The notes under the pieces are model-generated. The model did not search any database. It was given only the letters and a program-made list of their open reading frames with translations, and was not told the origin of the DNA. From the NCBI GenBank assembly GCA_004335635.1, contig QAXH01000366.1, positions 3,145 through 35,551 of the forward strand: a DNA stretch of 32,407 nt, in the 5' to 3' direction. Shown one piece after another: positions 9,334 through 21,216 of the stretch. The number at the start of each line of letters is the position of its first letter. Within the stretch, counting starts at the first letter, position 1. Made by a program: the position numbers and the translations under genes. Origin of the DNA: Chloromonas sp. AAM2. Its lineage: Eukaryota; Chlorophyta; Chlorophyceae; Chlamydomonadales; Chlamydomonadaceae.

Positions 9334-12300
9334 ATGGACAAGGACACCTCAGCGACACAGGCCCCTTTGGTGTCTGCCAATGGCACCGGTCAGGCCAACG
9401 GTGTAGAGAATGCTTTGTCTAGCCACCAACGCAACACAAGCCAAGTGGATATACTCAGCGAGCTGCCTGCCAGCAAGGAGTTCAAGGCGCCAGAAAGGAG
9501 GGAGCATGGGGCAAGCAGCTCCGTCGCAGCAAGCATCCATGGCGAGCAGGTGCGCTGCAACAAGTCGCATGTGCATGTGCATTTGCAGCCAGCCCAAGGG
9601 CCAGAGTGCATGCAGACACAGCTTTCAGGTCTGGCAGGTCTTTCAGGGTGTGCAGGCTTGCCATTCATGCCAACCGAGGCGCCTTCAGCCGGCGCATGAA
9701 CGTACGCGTATAGAACAGCCAAACTGTGTGCTGTGCATTGCACGTGCATCGCATGCCCTGCTACACATGTGATGCTGATGCCGCAAGCACTCGAGAGCAC
9801 ACGTTGGCTACACAGACAAACAAACGAACCATCTGTTCCTTCAGAACCAGCTCTCTCTACAAGCACAGACGCACGGCACAGTTGACTTGCACGTAGTTAG
9901 CAGAACGTACCTCTGGTGTGCCCAGCCGTCGCACCAGGCACACTCACACCTGGGGGGCCTGCTCCCTGCATGCAACATCTGTTACGAGCCAGTGCTAGCC
10001 ATGCAAAGCGGAGCAGTGGTTGGCAACACCTATGTGGTTGGCATACTTGTTGTTCTTTGTCTGATTGCCTGTATTGACTGGTCAAATGACTGACTGAGTC
10101 TGTTCCCTGTACGCGACAAGCCAGTGCTAGCCATGCGGAAAGGAGCAAGGCCTGGAACAGTTTGCGCAAGGCTTGTTGCCTGTACTGACTGGCGTCAAGA
10201 TGAACGCTACTCTGTATCGTGCAACCCTCAGAAGCACATGCAAGCACTGACATTGGCTCAATGCTCGTTGCTGCAGGCTGCCAGGCGGAGAGCTATCGGC
10301 GAGCTTATATTCTTTGCGGGCACCAATGACCTCAGGCGATGCAGACAAATAGCATCGGTTTGGAACATTCGGGTGGGTTACATGGGCGCCTGGGTCTCAT
10401 GGGCACCTGGTGTCTGCGTGTTTGATAGTGGAGCCGGAGGCGCATGGATGCATTGCATGAGGGTGCAATCATGGAGCTGCACAGTGCACGTGCCTCAGGC
10501 AGCGCACGCGTGGTGGCATGGTGGGCATTGGCGGCTTGGTAGGCAGTGCTGCTAGGCATGCCGGACATTGTTGGCAGCTGCGGACGGGCTGACGCATGTG
10601 CTAGGCCATGCGCATGGCGATGACCAGTGCGAGACACTGGCTGCCGCACACGCAACGCATGCATGCAGAACTGCAACTGGAACTGAGCACCTACACATTT
10701 ACCTGCTGACGCACAACCTACGCACCGACCGGCATGTTATTGCTGCTGTTGCCGCAGGTTAAAGAGCCCACCGTTATGGATTATGACAAGCGTACGCCAT
10801 TGTGAGAACTGAAAACATACACATGGGGAAAGGGAGGAAAACAATGGGAAAGGGAAAGGATGGATGCATAGGAAGACGGGGGGGGAGGGGTTTAATGTCA
10901 GGTAACAGAAATGAGCATACACGGACAGTCCATGTTGCATGTGGGTTGCATGTGAGAAGACATGGTGGAAAGCAGTCTGTCTGCACATGGATGCACACTG
11001 ATTAATCAGAGCAACTGAACATCAAGGCTTCACACGCCACGACTCAACCTACCAGTCCATGCAATGCAAGCTGAGCTGTTGACGGTCAGCGACAAACACC
11101 ACTTGACATGGTAGGGACTCGTTGGGCACCACTGTACAAGAAACGGCCAAAAGATCACGCACTAACCTTCTGTCTGTGTGTCCGGCACAAGTCCAAGTGT
11201 CACGCAAGGGACTGTACGCCATGACGCAATCAGCCAACCACGGGATGCAAGCTGACAAGCTTGTTGATGGATGCCAGGACAGTCATTTACTCAAGGAATC
11301 GGCTGCAACGTGACGTGTGTGCTTGCTTTCTGTGTGCTTGCAGGCACGTTGCCGCTGCTGAGGGTGCCTACTCAGTGGTGGCCTGGCTTGTCACTGAGGA
11401 GGCAGTGAGCGTGAACCCGCTGGACCGACACAAGAACACACCGTTGGAGGTCAGTGTAGGGAAAGCCCGGTGCTAGGGGGCTTGCTTCCTCATTCATGCA
11501 AGGATTGTTTTTTCTACTCTACTGATTAGTAGGCCAAGTCAAGTACCACACGCACACACACATGACCATGTGCCACAAAGCTAAAATTATCACACATCAT
11601 GAATTACCGCGCGTCACTGTTGATGCGCTCCCAATGTCGTCACGCCTGCCTGCGTGCTCGGGTGCGCTTCGCGTGTATGCATGCCGACGGCCTCCTTACA
11701 GCGGCTTAATGCGCGTCACAACACCATCATGCAGCATCGGGGGAAAAGATGCGCGTCCGACTTCTGCGCCTGTCAATGCCCTGCCAGTTCGCGCCACAGT
11801 CCAATCTCCGCTCGGAGCGCAGGTCGGCACGCCTATGCGCGGTCGCATGTGCGCCATCGTCATCCCATGTTATGTGTTAGCCTTGCGGTTGAGTGCGGTG
11901 ATTGATGCAAGTTGAGGTTGAGCCCATGCGCGTCGTTTCGTCCAGCGCGCGTCCGGTCCACTTATCAATCAATGCCTCATTTGAAGGTGCGCGATTGATT
12001 TCACTTTGTACACCACGGTGCCGTTCACTGGTGTTGGTGCCTGCGATGATGCTTCCTCACCGTTCACTCAAGGTGTTGCACTGGTTGTGAAGGACGTGAC
12101 TGTAGTTTGACCTAGATGGATTTGGATATGGCAGGGCCGCCAACAGACCTGGGCATTGTATGCTGTGTGGTGTGTTGCAGGAGGCTGCCAGAAACGATCA
12201 CACAGAGGTGGTGCGTTTACTCACAGAGAAGGGCGGATGCATCTATGAAGATGATAAGGTGTGACGCGTGTGTGGCAGGGTGCAGCACGAGGCATGCAGC

Positions 12301-15300
12301 ATGTGCTCAATGTACGTGCATGGCCATGCAACTCATCAAGCTCACTAGAGCCATGTGTGGGAAAAGAAAAGAGACGGCAATGGGCGGACTGTTGCGGCTG
12401 CCCAGCCTGAGCAGTCAAGCAATTGGCAACTAATCAAGTCCAATTTCATGGACTTTTATCTCCCTTCTCTGGCGTCTTCAAATTTTGTCGTCGTTATAAT
12501 GATGTGGTGTGATGCTCGAGAGGGGGTCTGTTGTGCCCTGGCCTGTACAACTTAACATGCATGTTGCAGCCTACCGGCACTGGAACTCACACAGTGCCAT
12601 CCAGAAATGATTTCATAATTGATCATGGACCCATAGCGTGTTTAAGAGGCAGTGGGCCGATGCTCAAGAGTGGGTTTGCTGTGCCGTGCAGTTGGTACCG
12701 TTGGAGCAATCGCGAATGAAGGGCATTGTCAACACTCGAAGAATGGCCATGCATGTGAGTGATCATGCAGACGGGGACTAGGGTAGAGTCTGGGCTTGGG
12801 ATGAAGCTGGGTTGGTTGATGTTGCAGGTTGACAAGCGGCGGAGTGCACCGGTTGAGCGCTGTACTTCATGTGACACGCATGGGCTCATGTTGAGCGCTG
12901 TACTTCATGTGACACACATGGGCTCATGTTGAGCGCTGTACTTCATGTGACACACATGGGCTCATGTTGAGCAGCTTGGTACAGCAGCACCCAGCGTCAG
13001 CTTGTTGATGCAGTTGTGCTAGGCACTTGGACACAACGTCAGGCCATGCCACGATGATGCGAAATCCTAGTTAAGGAGTTGCTGGAAGTTTATCGCAACG
13101 GGAAGAATCAAGGTCAGAAGGGCCACAGATTTACAAGTTGAGCTGTGGACAGAATTAGACCTGTGGTACCCCGCTCGGTTGCTGTGATGCCTCATCGGAT
13201 CGTCTCATGCTGCTGCTTGCCTGCAGGACTTGGGTTGGGATCCAGAGTGGGAAGTGAACCCCAAAGAGCTGAAGTTGTTAGAGAAGATTGGTGAGTGGTT
13301 TGCCAAGGCGGCGGACGCATCAGGCCTTCAGGCAAGAGCAAGGTTTTGAGACCTGTGACACAGCCTTCCAGGGAGGGCAGGACAGTGCGTGGCAGTGGTG
13401 TGGCTGTGCGCGAGGGGGATGAGGAGGCAGATCTGGAAAATGGTGCTGGCAGCGGCATGGGCTGTAAGGCAAGCGCTTGATTTGCAGAGCAATTGGCTCA
13501 CTTTTCTACGCATACAAGTGGAAATCTAGGGGGTGCAAAAGTAAGGAAGGGGGAGGAGGAGGGATGGACGCATCATCAAGCCCTGCGATTGAACAACAGC
13601 GTCTGGACCTATCGGCGTATGTGCCGTTACATGAGTGATGTATAATTTCACGTCCCCTCAGTATGTGCCCTCCACCCATCCCCACGCATGAGCCCTGTGT
13701 CCGGCTGATGTGCTGCAGGCAGCGGCGAGTTTGGGGACGTGTACAAGGCGAAGTGGCACGGCTCCTTTGTGAGTGGGTCAGGTGCTTAGCATCGTGTTAC
13801 AGTATCATTGCCCATCGTGCACCATGCCTGGTCGCTGAACAGCCCATGCCTGGTCGCTGAACAGCCCATGCCTGGTCGCTGAACAGCCCATGCCTGGTCG
13901 CTGCAGGTCGAGCAGCATGTGCTGTTACGCCTGGTCTGCTCGATGCATTGCGCACCGGGTGCCTACACAATGCCTGCATGTTGGGCAGCAAGTGCTCGCA
14001 TGCTAGCTGCCAACTGCTCCAATGCGTGCCGGCGCGCAAGACCAAGTTGCTGCTTGCCTTGCGCAGGTCGCGGCCAAGTTATTGAAACGCTCCGATGAGA
14101 TTGCCCTTGGAGACTTCCGTACGGAGATCGCGATCTTGCGGAAGATTCACCATCCCAACACTACACAGTTCTTGGGCGCGTGCACGAAGCAGAAACCGTA
14201 CGTGGTTATCACGGAGCTCATGGCGTGCTCCCTGGCCGATGCCTTCAGCCGCACGTTTTATGCACCGTCCGTGCGCCGGCAGGTACGATCCGCAATCCCA
14301 TCATTTCCCACAGCAGACACTACTTACTGCTCATTGCCAGCGTCTGTTGGGTGCATTGGCCCGCATCGGATGGTGCTAGCTTAGCTGTCAGTGTCTGTTC
14401 CATGCCTATTCGTATGGCTGTTGCCATGCGTGGTCGTCATCTGTCAGATCGTGCCGTGCGCTGCATGCCTTGTGCCAGCCACTGGCCAAACCAGCGCCCA
14501 AGTAGCTGATCAACACCATGTGGCGCCTGCACGTGCAGGTGGAGGTTGCACTTGACTTTGCACGTGGCATGGCGTACCTTCACAGCCGGCGACAACCCAT
14601 CGTGCATCGGGATCTCAAGTGAGTCCTTCAAAGAATAAAATACTATATAGTGGTGGCAAGAAGATTGCTGCATGTGCACTCTGCTCTTGTGCCTCGGAAA
14701 GACAACATGACTTGTAATTTGAAAATATGCATGGTAGAATCATGTATGGTTGCGTGGCTGCATCATGACGGGCCGTTTGTGGACACGGTCATGGTTTTGC
14801 AGCAGTTCTGCTCACACCGCTCGTTGCACAGCAACCACACTCGTACTTATCTTGCCTTGCTGCGCGGCACACGGCACAGGCCCGCAAACCTCATGATCAG
14901 TGGCAACCTGCATGCGGACGTAGAGCAGCTGTACCTGGATGCCGGTGTGATGAAGGTAGGCCCGCAGCCCGGGAGGACTGCAGCCCACACGTCTCAGCCC
15001 AAGCCATATGCTCCTTCATGACATGACAGTGCATGTAATTGGTGTTTGACTCAAAGCACAAGAGCCAGATGCAAAAGCAGCCTGTGCCCACAAATGTCGC
15101 CAGCCACTTCTCCAACCTCCCTGTTTAGCTGCTACTAAGACAAGTTCATGACGCGTGATGGGCTGTGCTTGCAAGTATTCAAGCTTCCTTTGCTTCTCAA
15201 ATGCCTCTTGTGTGCATGGCTGTGTGTGCAGGTGGCTGACTTTGGTCTGAGCAAGTCTCTCGTGCCCATCGACAAGCACGGCACCCAGATCTCCCTGTCA

Positions 15301-16600
15301 GCCAATGACACCTTCAAACTCACCGGGGAAACGGGATCATACAGGTACAGGCACACTGGATGCAATGCCATTCCAAGAACAGATGCCAGGATTTTCGTTG
15401 TCGTTTTCGATGGACAGATGTCTGGATGCTAGCCTTTTAAACAGAGCATCACATGCGTTGTCAGCAGCTTACTCAAAACGCATTCTGTCTGGTGCTGTGC
15501 TCATGCAAACTTTAGGTGAGTCTAGAGTGAATGCAAGGGCAGTTTACACACGACGGGCAGCATTGTGCTCATTGTGTTCTAGGTCAAGTTCAACTCTTTG
15601 CTTGTCACGCGTGATTGTCACGCTTTGCCAGTGCATCACGTGTTGCTGTTCACTTGCACGGGTCCCAGGTACATGGCCCCAGAGGTGTTCCGCCACGAGC
15701 CCTACAACCTCAAGGTGGACGTGTACTCCTTCGCCATGATTGCCTACCAGGTGGGGCGTGTCTTTAACAGGTAGGGGGGTGTCATTACATCGAGAGGCGG
15801 GAGGGGGCAAGGGTGCAGGTGGGGAGCCGCAAGGGAGCACAAAACAAAGAGCAGAGGGCTTAGAGTTGTGCACCTGGAAGCTGCCAGGGCGGCTTCATAC
15901 TGAAGGAAAGGTTGGGCTACTAGCTTTTGCATTTCCACTCGTACAAGGAGGTTTGCAGGCGACCTGGTCACAAGTGTCAGCACGGATTGGAAGAAGAGGC
16001 TTGAGCAGAAGCAGCAAACGCGCAGTGTTGAGTACGTGGCAGGCTTCTTGTCCTGCCTGCGCAGTTGTTTGAGTGCTGCATTCCTTTTGCCGGCATGGAT
16101 CCCGTGGACGCGGCACGCAACGCCGCGCTGCTGGGCACCCGGCCCGCCTTTCCGCCCCGCAACAGGCTCTCACCCACAGAAGCGGTGCGTGTACTGTCCA
16201 TTTGAATTACAGCCAGGTGACTCTCCAGACGTGTAAGGGAGGTGCCGCACTCGATTCGCATTCAATGCTTTCACAAACCATCACCAACCCAGAGCAGCTG
16301 CACTCAGTCGCTGGGCTACCACCTAGCTTGTCTACCACCCGCTGCTTGACATGACATGCTTGTCCTGAAAGCGGTCAATCTGGATTTGTGCTTCAGTGGT
16401 GATCTAAACTTTATCTTGCGCACTCGTTCGCGCCGCAGCGTCTTCGTGAGCTCGTGACCCAGTGCTGGGAAGCAGAGGCGGACAAGCGGCCGTCCTTCGA
16501 GGACATTGTCACCGTCCTGGAAGATCTCCTGCGCAACCTGCCCAAGCACTCGGCCTTCATCAAGGGCCAGTCGCCGGGCGACTGCTGCACAGTGCAGTAA
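9334..16600 (+). CDS. Ankyrin-repeat protein kinase, ILK/Raf-like type, 521 aa, 15 exons
   Basis: Exons: 9334-9549, 10277-10372, 10758-10801, 11344-11449, 12181-12258, 12692-12754, 13227-13290, 13719-13768, 14067-14282, 14539-14618, 14880-14955, 15232-15344, 15669-15750, 16065-16184 and 16439-16600. All are GT..AG and in phase, 522 codons. Residues 1-72 are a Ser/Ala-rich leader; about 73-180 are ankyrin repeats (TPLHVAAAEGAYSVVAWL, TPLEEAARNDHTEVVRLL). The kinase domain begins near 212: Gly loop GSGEFG (223-228), VAAK Lys243, helix C Glu259, HRDLKPAN (334-341), DFG (366-368), APE (404-406). All catalytic residues are present, so it should be active, phosphorylating Ser/Thr or Tyr. Domain order matches plant ankyrin/ILK-type kinases. 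Two oddities: extra residues between the catalytic loop and DFG, and a C-terminal CCTVQ that fits a CaaX box. An acceptor-like site abuts the ATG, so an upstream 5' exon is likely. Confidence 0.88.
9987..10192. repeat. Diverged direct duplication in kinase intron 1
   Basis: AGCCAGTGCTAGCCATGC is present at 9987 and again at 10119. Both copies continue through a GGAGCA segment and end with TTGCCTGTA(T/C)TGACTGG (first copy ends 10081, second 10192). The copies differ in length and by substitutions, so the duplication is old. Confidence 0.6.
12852..12972. repeat. 38-bp tandem repeat, three copies plus a stub
   Basis: Units begin at 12852, 12890 and 12928 with GTTGAGCGCTGTACTTCATG, and a partial fourth begins at 12966. 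Copies 2 and 3 are identical and copy 1 differs by one base (CACGCATG versus CACACATG), so the array is recent. It lies in intron 6 of the kinase gene. Confidence 0.9.
13823..13906. repeat. 22-bp tandem repeat, four copies
   Basis: Units starting CATGCCTGGTCGCTGAACAG begin at 13823, 13845, 13867 and 13889; the first three are identical and the fourth ends in CTGCAG. The array lies in intron 8 of the kinase gene, about 160 bp before the acceptor used for exon 9. Each unit ends in an AG preceded by a weak pyrimidine tract, so the array repeats a possible decoy acceptor. Confidence 0.9.
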
Positions 16601-18456
16601 AAGGCAAACGCGATGAATCACAACCCTTGCGACAACATGTACGCCGCCGTTGCCGTTGCCGCAGAACTGTTCACGGTTTCCGTTTTGGCAGCGCTTCAGG
16701 CAGCGGTTTAGCATGAACCTGTGGATATATGAGTGACTGGCGGTATGACGCAGCCTGAACTGCTGCACAAGTTTTGCGCATACGGTTAGTATGTTTTACG
16801 GATGTTGAAGCAAGCTCAACCACAATGACTGGCAGCATGATACGGCTTCCATCACAAGCACAATACAGGGCATTATGCGTGCAGTGCGCATCACAGGCCA
16901 GCCTCCTCAGGTTAATGATGAGTGTTAAGTAATGCGGCAGAGTTATACGAGCAGAGGCAGCCGCAGGATACACAGCATGCATGACAATTCTAGACACCGT
17001 TTGCACAAGTTTCTGGTGGAGCATGCTGCTCTGATCCAATGAAGCATGGACTTTATTAACACGACGTGAGGAGTGCAGGGACAAAACACTTGTCACTGCA
17101 GCAGTGAGCAATTACAGGACCATTCATACGGCCTAGTGACCTTAGCCGTAAGGGGAATCGCACCCCATGGTGGGTCTGGTAAACAAACTGTTGGCAGGTC
17201 CAGGCTTGTGTTTTTATTGATGCAGGACCTTTCTTTTTCTATGTTCTACCAAACCCAGCAACGCTTTTACAATATATACACGATGACAGCGGAATCACTG
17301 CTACTTCGTGTCGTATGCTGCCACCCGTCCCGTCTTGCTATATCAATTTGTTGCTTTGTTGGCACTGCTCATGCCCCACGTGTTTCGCTCTTTGCTGTTT
17401 GTTTTTTATCTTCTCTGGATTGTCGTCCACATTTGGTGACCAGTGCTTTGGCCCCGTTTCTCAAGCCATGACCGCTAAGGACTGTGATGTACACCAGCCT
17501 TCTGGTTCCTGTTGTGTGCATGCCCAAGCCGATCGCTGGGTGCATCTGCAAGCAGAGCTTTAGAGTGTGCTGTGTGCTGGGCCGTGTTGTGCAAAATAAG
17601 CGGGAGTGCGACGACTCTGGTTTTCCTGGTACCTGCTGCATGGGCTGCAGGCTCCTCTTCTGACATGCTTAGCGCTCAATTTTACTGTTGAGATCACTCA
17701 CAGCTTCTGCCATGCACTCACAAGGTGGCTTTGTCACTTCACTGCATCATAAAACGTTTGCAATCTGACGTCTGCCTACAAAGTGTTGCGCCAGACTTCC
17801 AAACATCACCACCAGGACACTCTGCAAGGCACAAATTTGTGCTTTGATCTGTGCAGTAGCGACATCAGTAATAAAGCAGGCATAACGCCCTCGTAGTCGA
17901 ACTGTCGGGGTTGTGTGCGCATTGGCCTGCGGAGAGCGCATGTTTGTCGCTGCAGAGCTCCTGTAGGGAGAGGTCTTGCAGAAGTTATGCAGATCAAGGT
18001 GAGAATGCCGGAACACACGCGACAAGCGCATCGCGCGACAGTCGTATCGCGACACCTGACATGGTACTCGATAACTCACTGATCCTTCTCCTTATCGTCC
18101 ATGGTCCATCCAAGTACTCATGATGACTGGGTTGTTGCCATGTCCCACCCAATCAAGGGCGAATTGCGATCAGCTCACAATTAGATGCGGACAAGACCAT
18201 GCCTTCAAACCACTGCTGCGGGCCTAAAACCTTTTTCTGGTGACGAATGGACGTATATGCCAGATGGCCTCCCATAACTGCCTGATTCGCACGTGCTAAC
18301 TTGCCACTGCTTGCTTGATGCGCGTGAGAAAGCACTCATGCATGAACCGATGCGGCAGTGAATTGGCGATCAGTACACTGGGCGTACCTGGGACCCAGAC
18401 ACCAAGATGGATGTGCAGAGCTTACTTCAAATGCACAGCTGACTCTACGTGCCTGA
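16601..18456. other. Intergenic stretch after the kinase gene
   Basis: It probably holds the kinase 3' untranslated region at its left end. Minus-strand frames at 16671-17111 and 17747-18079 are open but show no domain or splice structure. Towards the right end, 18359-18440, a short plus-strand frame (containing YTGRTWDPDTKMDV) looks coding but is bounded by stops; see the entry at 18457. Confidence 0.4.
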
Positions 18457-18600
18457 CTCTACGTCATTGAAAGCGTCGTTCCAACTGCCGATCACAACCG
18501 CCAATCAAGAAAAGTACGGCCAACCGTGCCGTACAATGTATTGATCCGAGTCGGTGACAACAGGGACGAAGTTGCTGGTCGCTTAATTCAATACGCGAAG
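18457..18600 (+). pseudogene. Coding-like sequence upstream of the 18601 ATG, interrupted
   Basis: The frame of the downstream gene is open back to a TGA at 18454-18456 and reads as a convincing protein (for example RKVRPTVPYNVLIRVGDNRD), with no ATG before 18601. Just upstream, CTGACTCTACGTGC is followed directly by CTGACTCTACGTCA, a 14-bp tandem duplication that shifts the frame; left of it another coding-like stretch (18362-18438) ends in a TGA. Either an unrecognised acceptor (possibly the AG near 18472) opens a real exon here, or the N-terminal part of the gene is damaged in this allele or assembly. No family is recognised. Confidence 0.35.
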
Positions 18601-21216
18601 ATGGAGTTGACAGCCTACAATTCACTGCATCATGTGCATCAATTGGCGGTGAGTCCGATGCAAAGCTGTTGAGCAGCGAAAAGGTGGAACGCTCAAAACC
18701 AGAGCTATTGGATCAGTCCGCTGTCTGTTGACTGCTTGTTTGCATGTGGCTTCCGCATGTGCCTACAGCATGCGCCTCTTTGGATTTCACCAGATTGGCG
18801 CTCTAGTCTGGCATGTTCTGCCTGCTCTGAATATCCACCTCGCTACAGACAGCTTCGTGTTACTTGCTTATCCGCAGGCCCAGCAACAACAAATCAAGCA
18901 TGCCAAGGTGGACGTCCTGGAGAGTTTGTCGGATGCCACCAAAGGGCACAGGTGAATACGACGTCTAGCATGCACACCCGAAAATTAGGCACCTGTGCAT
19001 GGCCTCACCAGCAGGTCTGCCCATGATATGTAGCAGTTTCTGCATGCGCTTGCCTGCATGCCCATGTGTGCATTTGGACACCAGGCTCTTCTGCAATGGG
19101 ACAGCTCTGTTTGCATCATGCCCTGCAGCCTGGCATTTGGCCGCGGCATGCTTCCTGAAGCAGTATAATTGCCATGGCCCACTGCAGTGAAAGGCGAACA
19201 GCACAGAGCAAGTTCAACGCTGAAAAAGTCAAAATTGGTCCAATGCTGCAGCGCAGCGAGTATGCCAAGCAAGGTGCGGAGTTCGGTATGCTGGAGAAGT
19301 GTAGGCACTGGCAACTATGGCTGAGCTGATGCACCTACTGTTGTACAAGCTTGAGCAGCTACCTAAATCCAGTTGTGCTTAGTTGTCGAGCATGTTCGCA
19401 ACCAGCCAGAAGACATCACCAGCCCTGTTCATACAAAGTGTGTTACATGTGCGACACTTCGCACATGCTGTTCATGCTGCTTGATACAGATGAAACAGGC
19501 TTTGAGCGGCTACTTGAACCCCAGGAGCTGGCAGAGTGGCAGGCATACAAGGACACTATCAAGCAGGTGGGTGTAGGGTGGTGGCACAGGCAAGAAGGTC
19601 AAGGAACCTTGGTTTGTCTGAGCACTGTTGTGCTCCACGTGTTTGGGTTCTGCAATGGCACACATAGATCGGCACCAACCAACATGTGTTTGAGGTTTTC
19701 ACTGGCACATAGCCATGCCACACTAACCAACCCGCGGACATGTGGCCCGCAACGGTATCACTGTTGAAGTGTGCATGAGGTGAATTGAAAGACTTGTTCT
19801 GGGGTGTTGTGGTGTGCATGAGGTGAATTGAAGAGACGTGTGCTGATGGATGCATTGCAGGCTGTATTTGATGCCAAGATGGGCAAGGGTCCTCTGCCTC
19901 AGGACAATCCTCTGGTCCAGGCTGGGCCTGTCAAGGAGCAGGAAACAGACCAACTCACGGCAATCATGCAACGCATGGCTCGATCCAAGGCTGCAGCGCA
20001 GAACCTCACACCAAGCGTGCCTCACAGCCCACAGAGTCTCGCAACTGACAGTTGCAGCCCTGCGCTTGAGGCCAAGCACGGGCGCCGTCAGTTGGCAGAT
20101 CCATCGACCCAAAACCACGCTGTAGTGCCTCGCTTGTCTCAACCGGACCTGTTGATTCCAAACCAACAGTCTGATCAGCAGCTCCTTACGCTCCCAGGCC
20201 AACCGTCCTTGCTTGCATATGTACGGGCAGGTAGGGCTGATGGGGACATAGCAAGCCCGCGAGGTAGCCCTGGCTTCCGGTCAATGCCACACCCTGCAAC
20301 CTTGGACGTTCGCAGCTGTGCGCCCAGCCCACGTGGTGGTGTCACTGAAGAGGTCAATACAGGCTTTACTGAGTCTTTTGGGTCTCAGACGGGAAAGGTG
20401 GGTGGGTCAGGACAGCACCAGACAGTAGCGACACCAATCCTCAGTAGCCCGACGCTCAGCCGCAACACGCCTGCCGTCCGGTTTGTGAGCGAAGTGCCAA
20501 ACGTAGAAGACAGCACACCAGCGACTCACAGTGCGGACGGTTTGCAAGAGCTGAGATCATCGGGAGGTTCCAAGCCTGCAGAAACGGAACGGATCAACCC
20601 ACGATTTGGGCGACGGAACACAAACTTGGACGGCTCGGCATCGCAACCAATTCTGTCCAACCGCACATCAGTGAATGGGGTCAAGGACAGTCACTCTGGT
20701 CAGTATGTAGCGCGGCAGTCACTGGGTGGTCAGGCGCCTCTGACATCTCCGGCCCCCATGACTGCGATAATTTTGCAAGCCGACGCAGCGAGAACCGAGT
20801 TTTTGCGACTATTGCATGGCAACGGTGGCAGTGGTAGAAGCGACAAGGCTCGGCACAGCACAAGTCTGAGTGGGAACGAAAGATCGCGAGCCAGTGCCAA
20901 GTCACGATCAGGTGCGCTCAATGGCGTGCCGCCGCCAGCAGATGTTATTGATTCTCTTGCCGAGGGGTTGGGGCCCTCTGGCATGCACTCGCGCAGTGGC
21001 ACGATCTCCGGCCTTGGTGCGTTTTCCCCTGGAACGGGCAGCGGGCCTTCCGTGGGCTATGGCGCACTGATTACAAACGTGGGGTCCGGTGGGTCGGGAG
21101 TGGCCAGCAACTTGGGCACCGCCGGCCACCACACGCACAACCTCCCTTCCGCCCGGTCGCGAGTGGCAGCATACCAGAACCGGCGTGCGCAGTCATCTGC
21201 CCATCTCGCCGCCTGA
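18601..21216 (+). CDS. Unknown protein, conserved-looking head and Ser-rich tail, 546 aa from this ATG
   Basis: Exons: 18601-18648, 18878-18951, 19188-19273, 19490-19566 and 19861-21216; all GT..AG and in phase, 547 codons. The first four exons and the start of exon 5 encode a charged, probably helical region: QQQQIKHAKVDVLESL, then a segment containing SKFNAEKVKIGPMLQRSEYA, then FERLLEPQELAEWQAYKDTI. The final exon, about 450 residues, is rich in Ser, Gly, Pro and Thr with no predicted fold, broken by one helical patch near MTAIILQADAARTEFLRLL. I do not recognise the family. The head reads like an adaptor or coiled-coil module and the tail like a disordered, possibly phosphorylated region; both are inference. 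The start is uncertain because coding-like sequence continues upstream of the ATG. Confidence 0.6.
19769..19832. repeat. Short direct repeat before exon 5
   Basis: GTGTGCATGAGGTGAATTGA occurs at 19769 and again at 19812 (43-bp offset), in the intron just upstream of the long final exon of the 18601-21216 gene. Confidence 0.8.

Noticed and set aside
9390..9866. 158-codon minus-strand frame across the first kinase exon
   Set aside because: It is the antisense shadow of the kinase leader exon and has no motif of its own.
16671..17111. 146-codon minus-strand frame after the kinase gene
   Set aside because: No recognisable motif, composition unlike the real exons, and it overlaps the probable kinase 3' untranslated region.
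17747..18079. 110-codon minus-strand frame
   Set aside because: No domain; other frames are open too and no flanking exon could be found.
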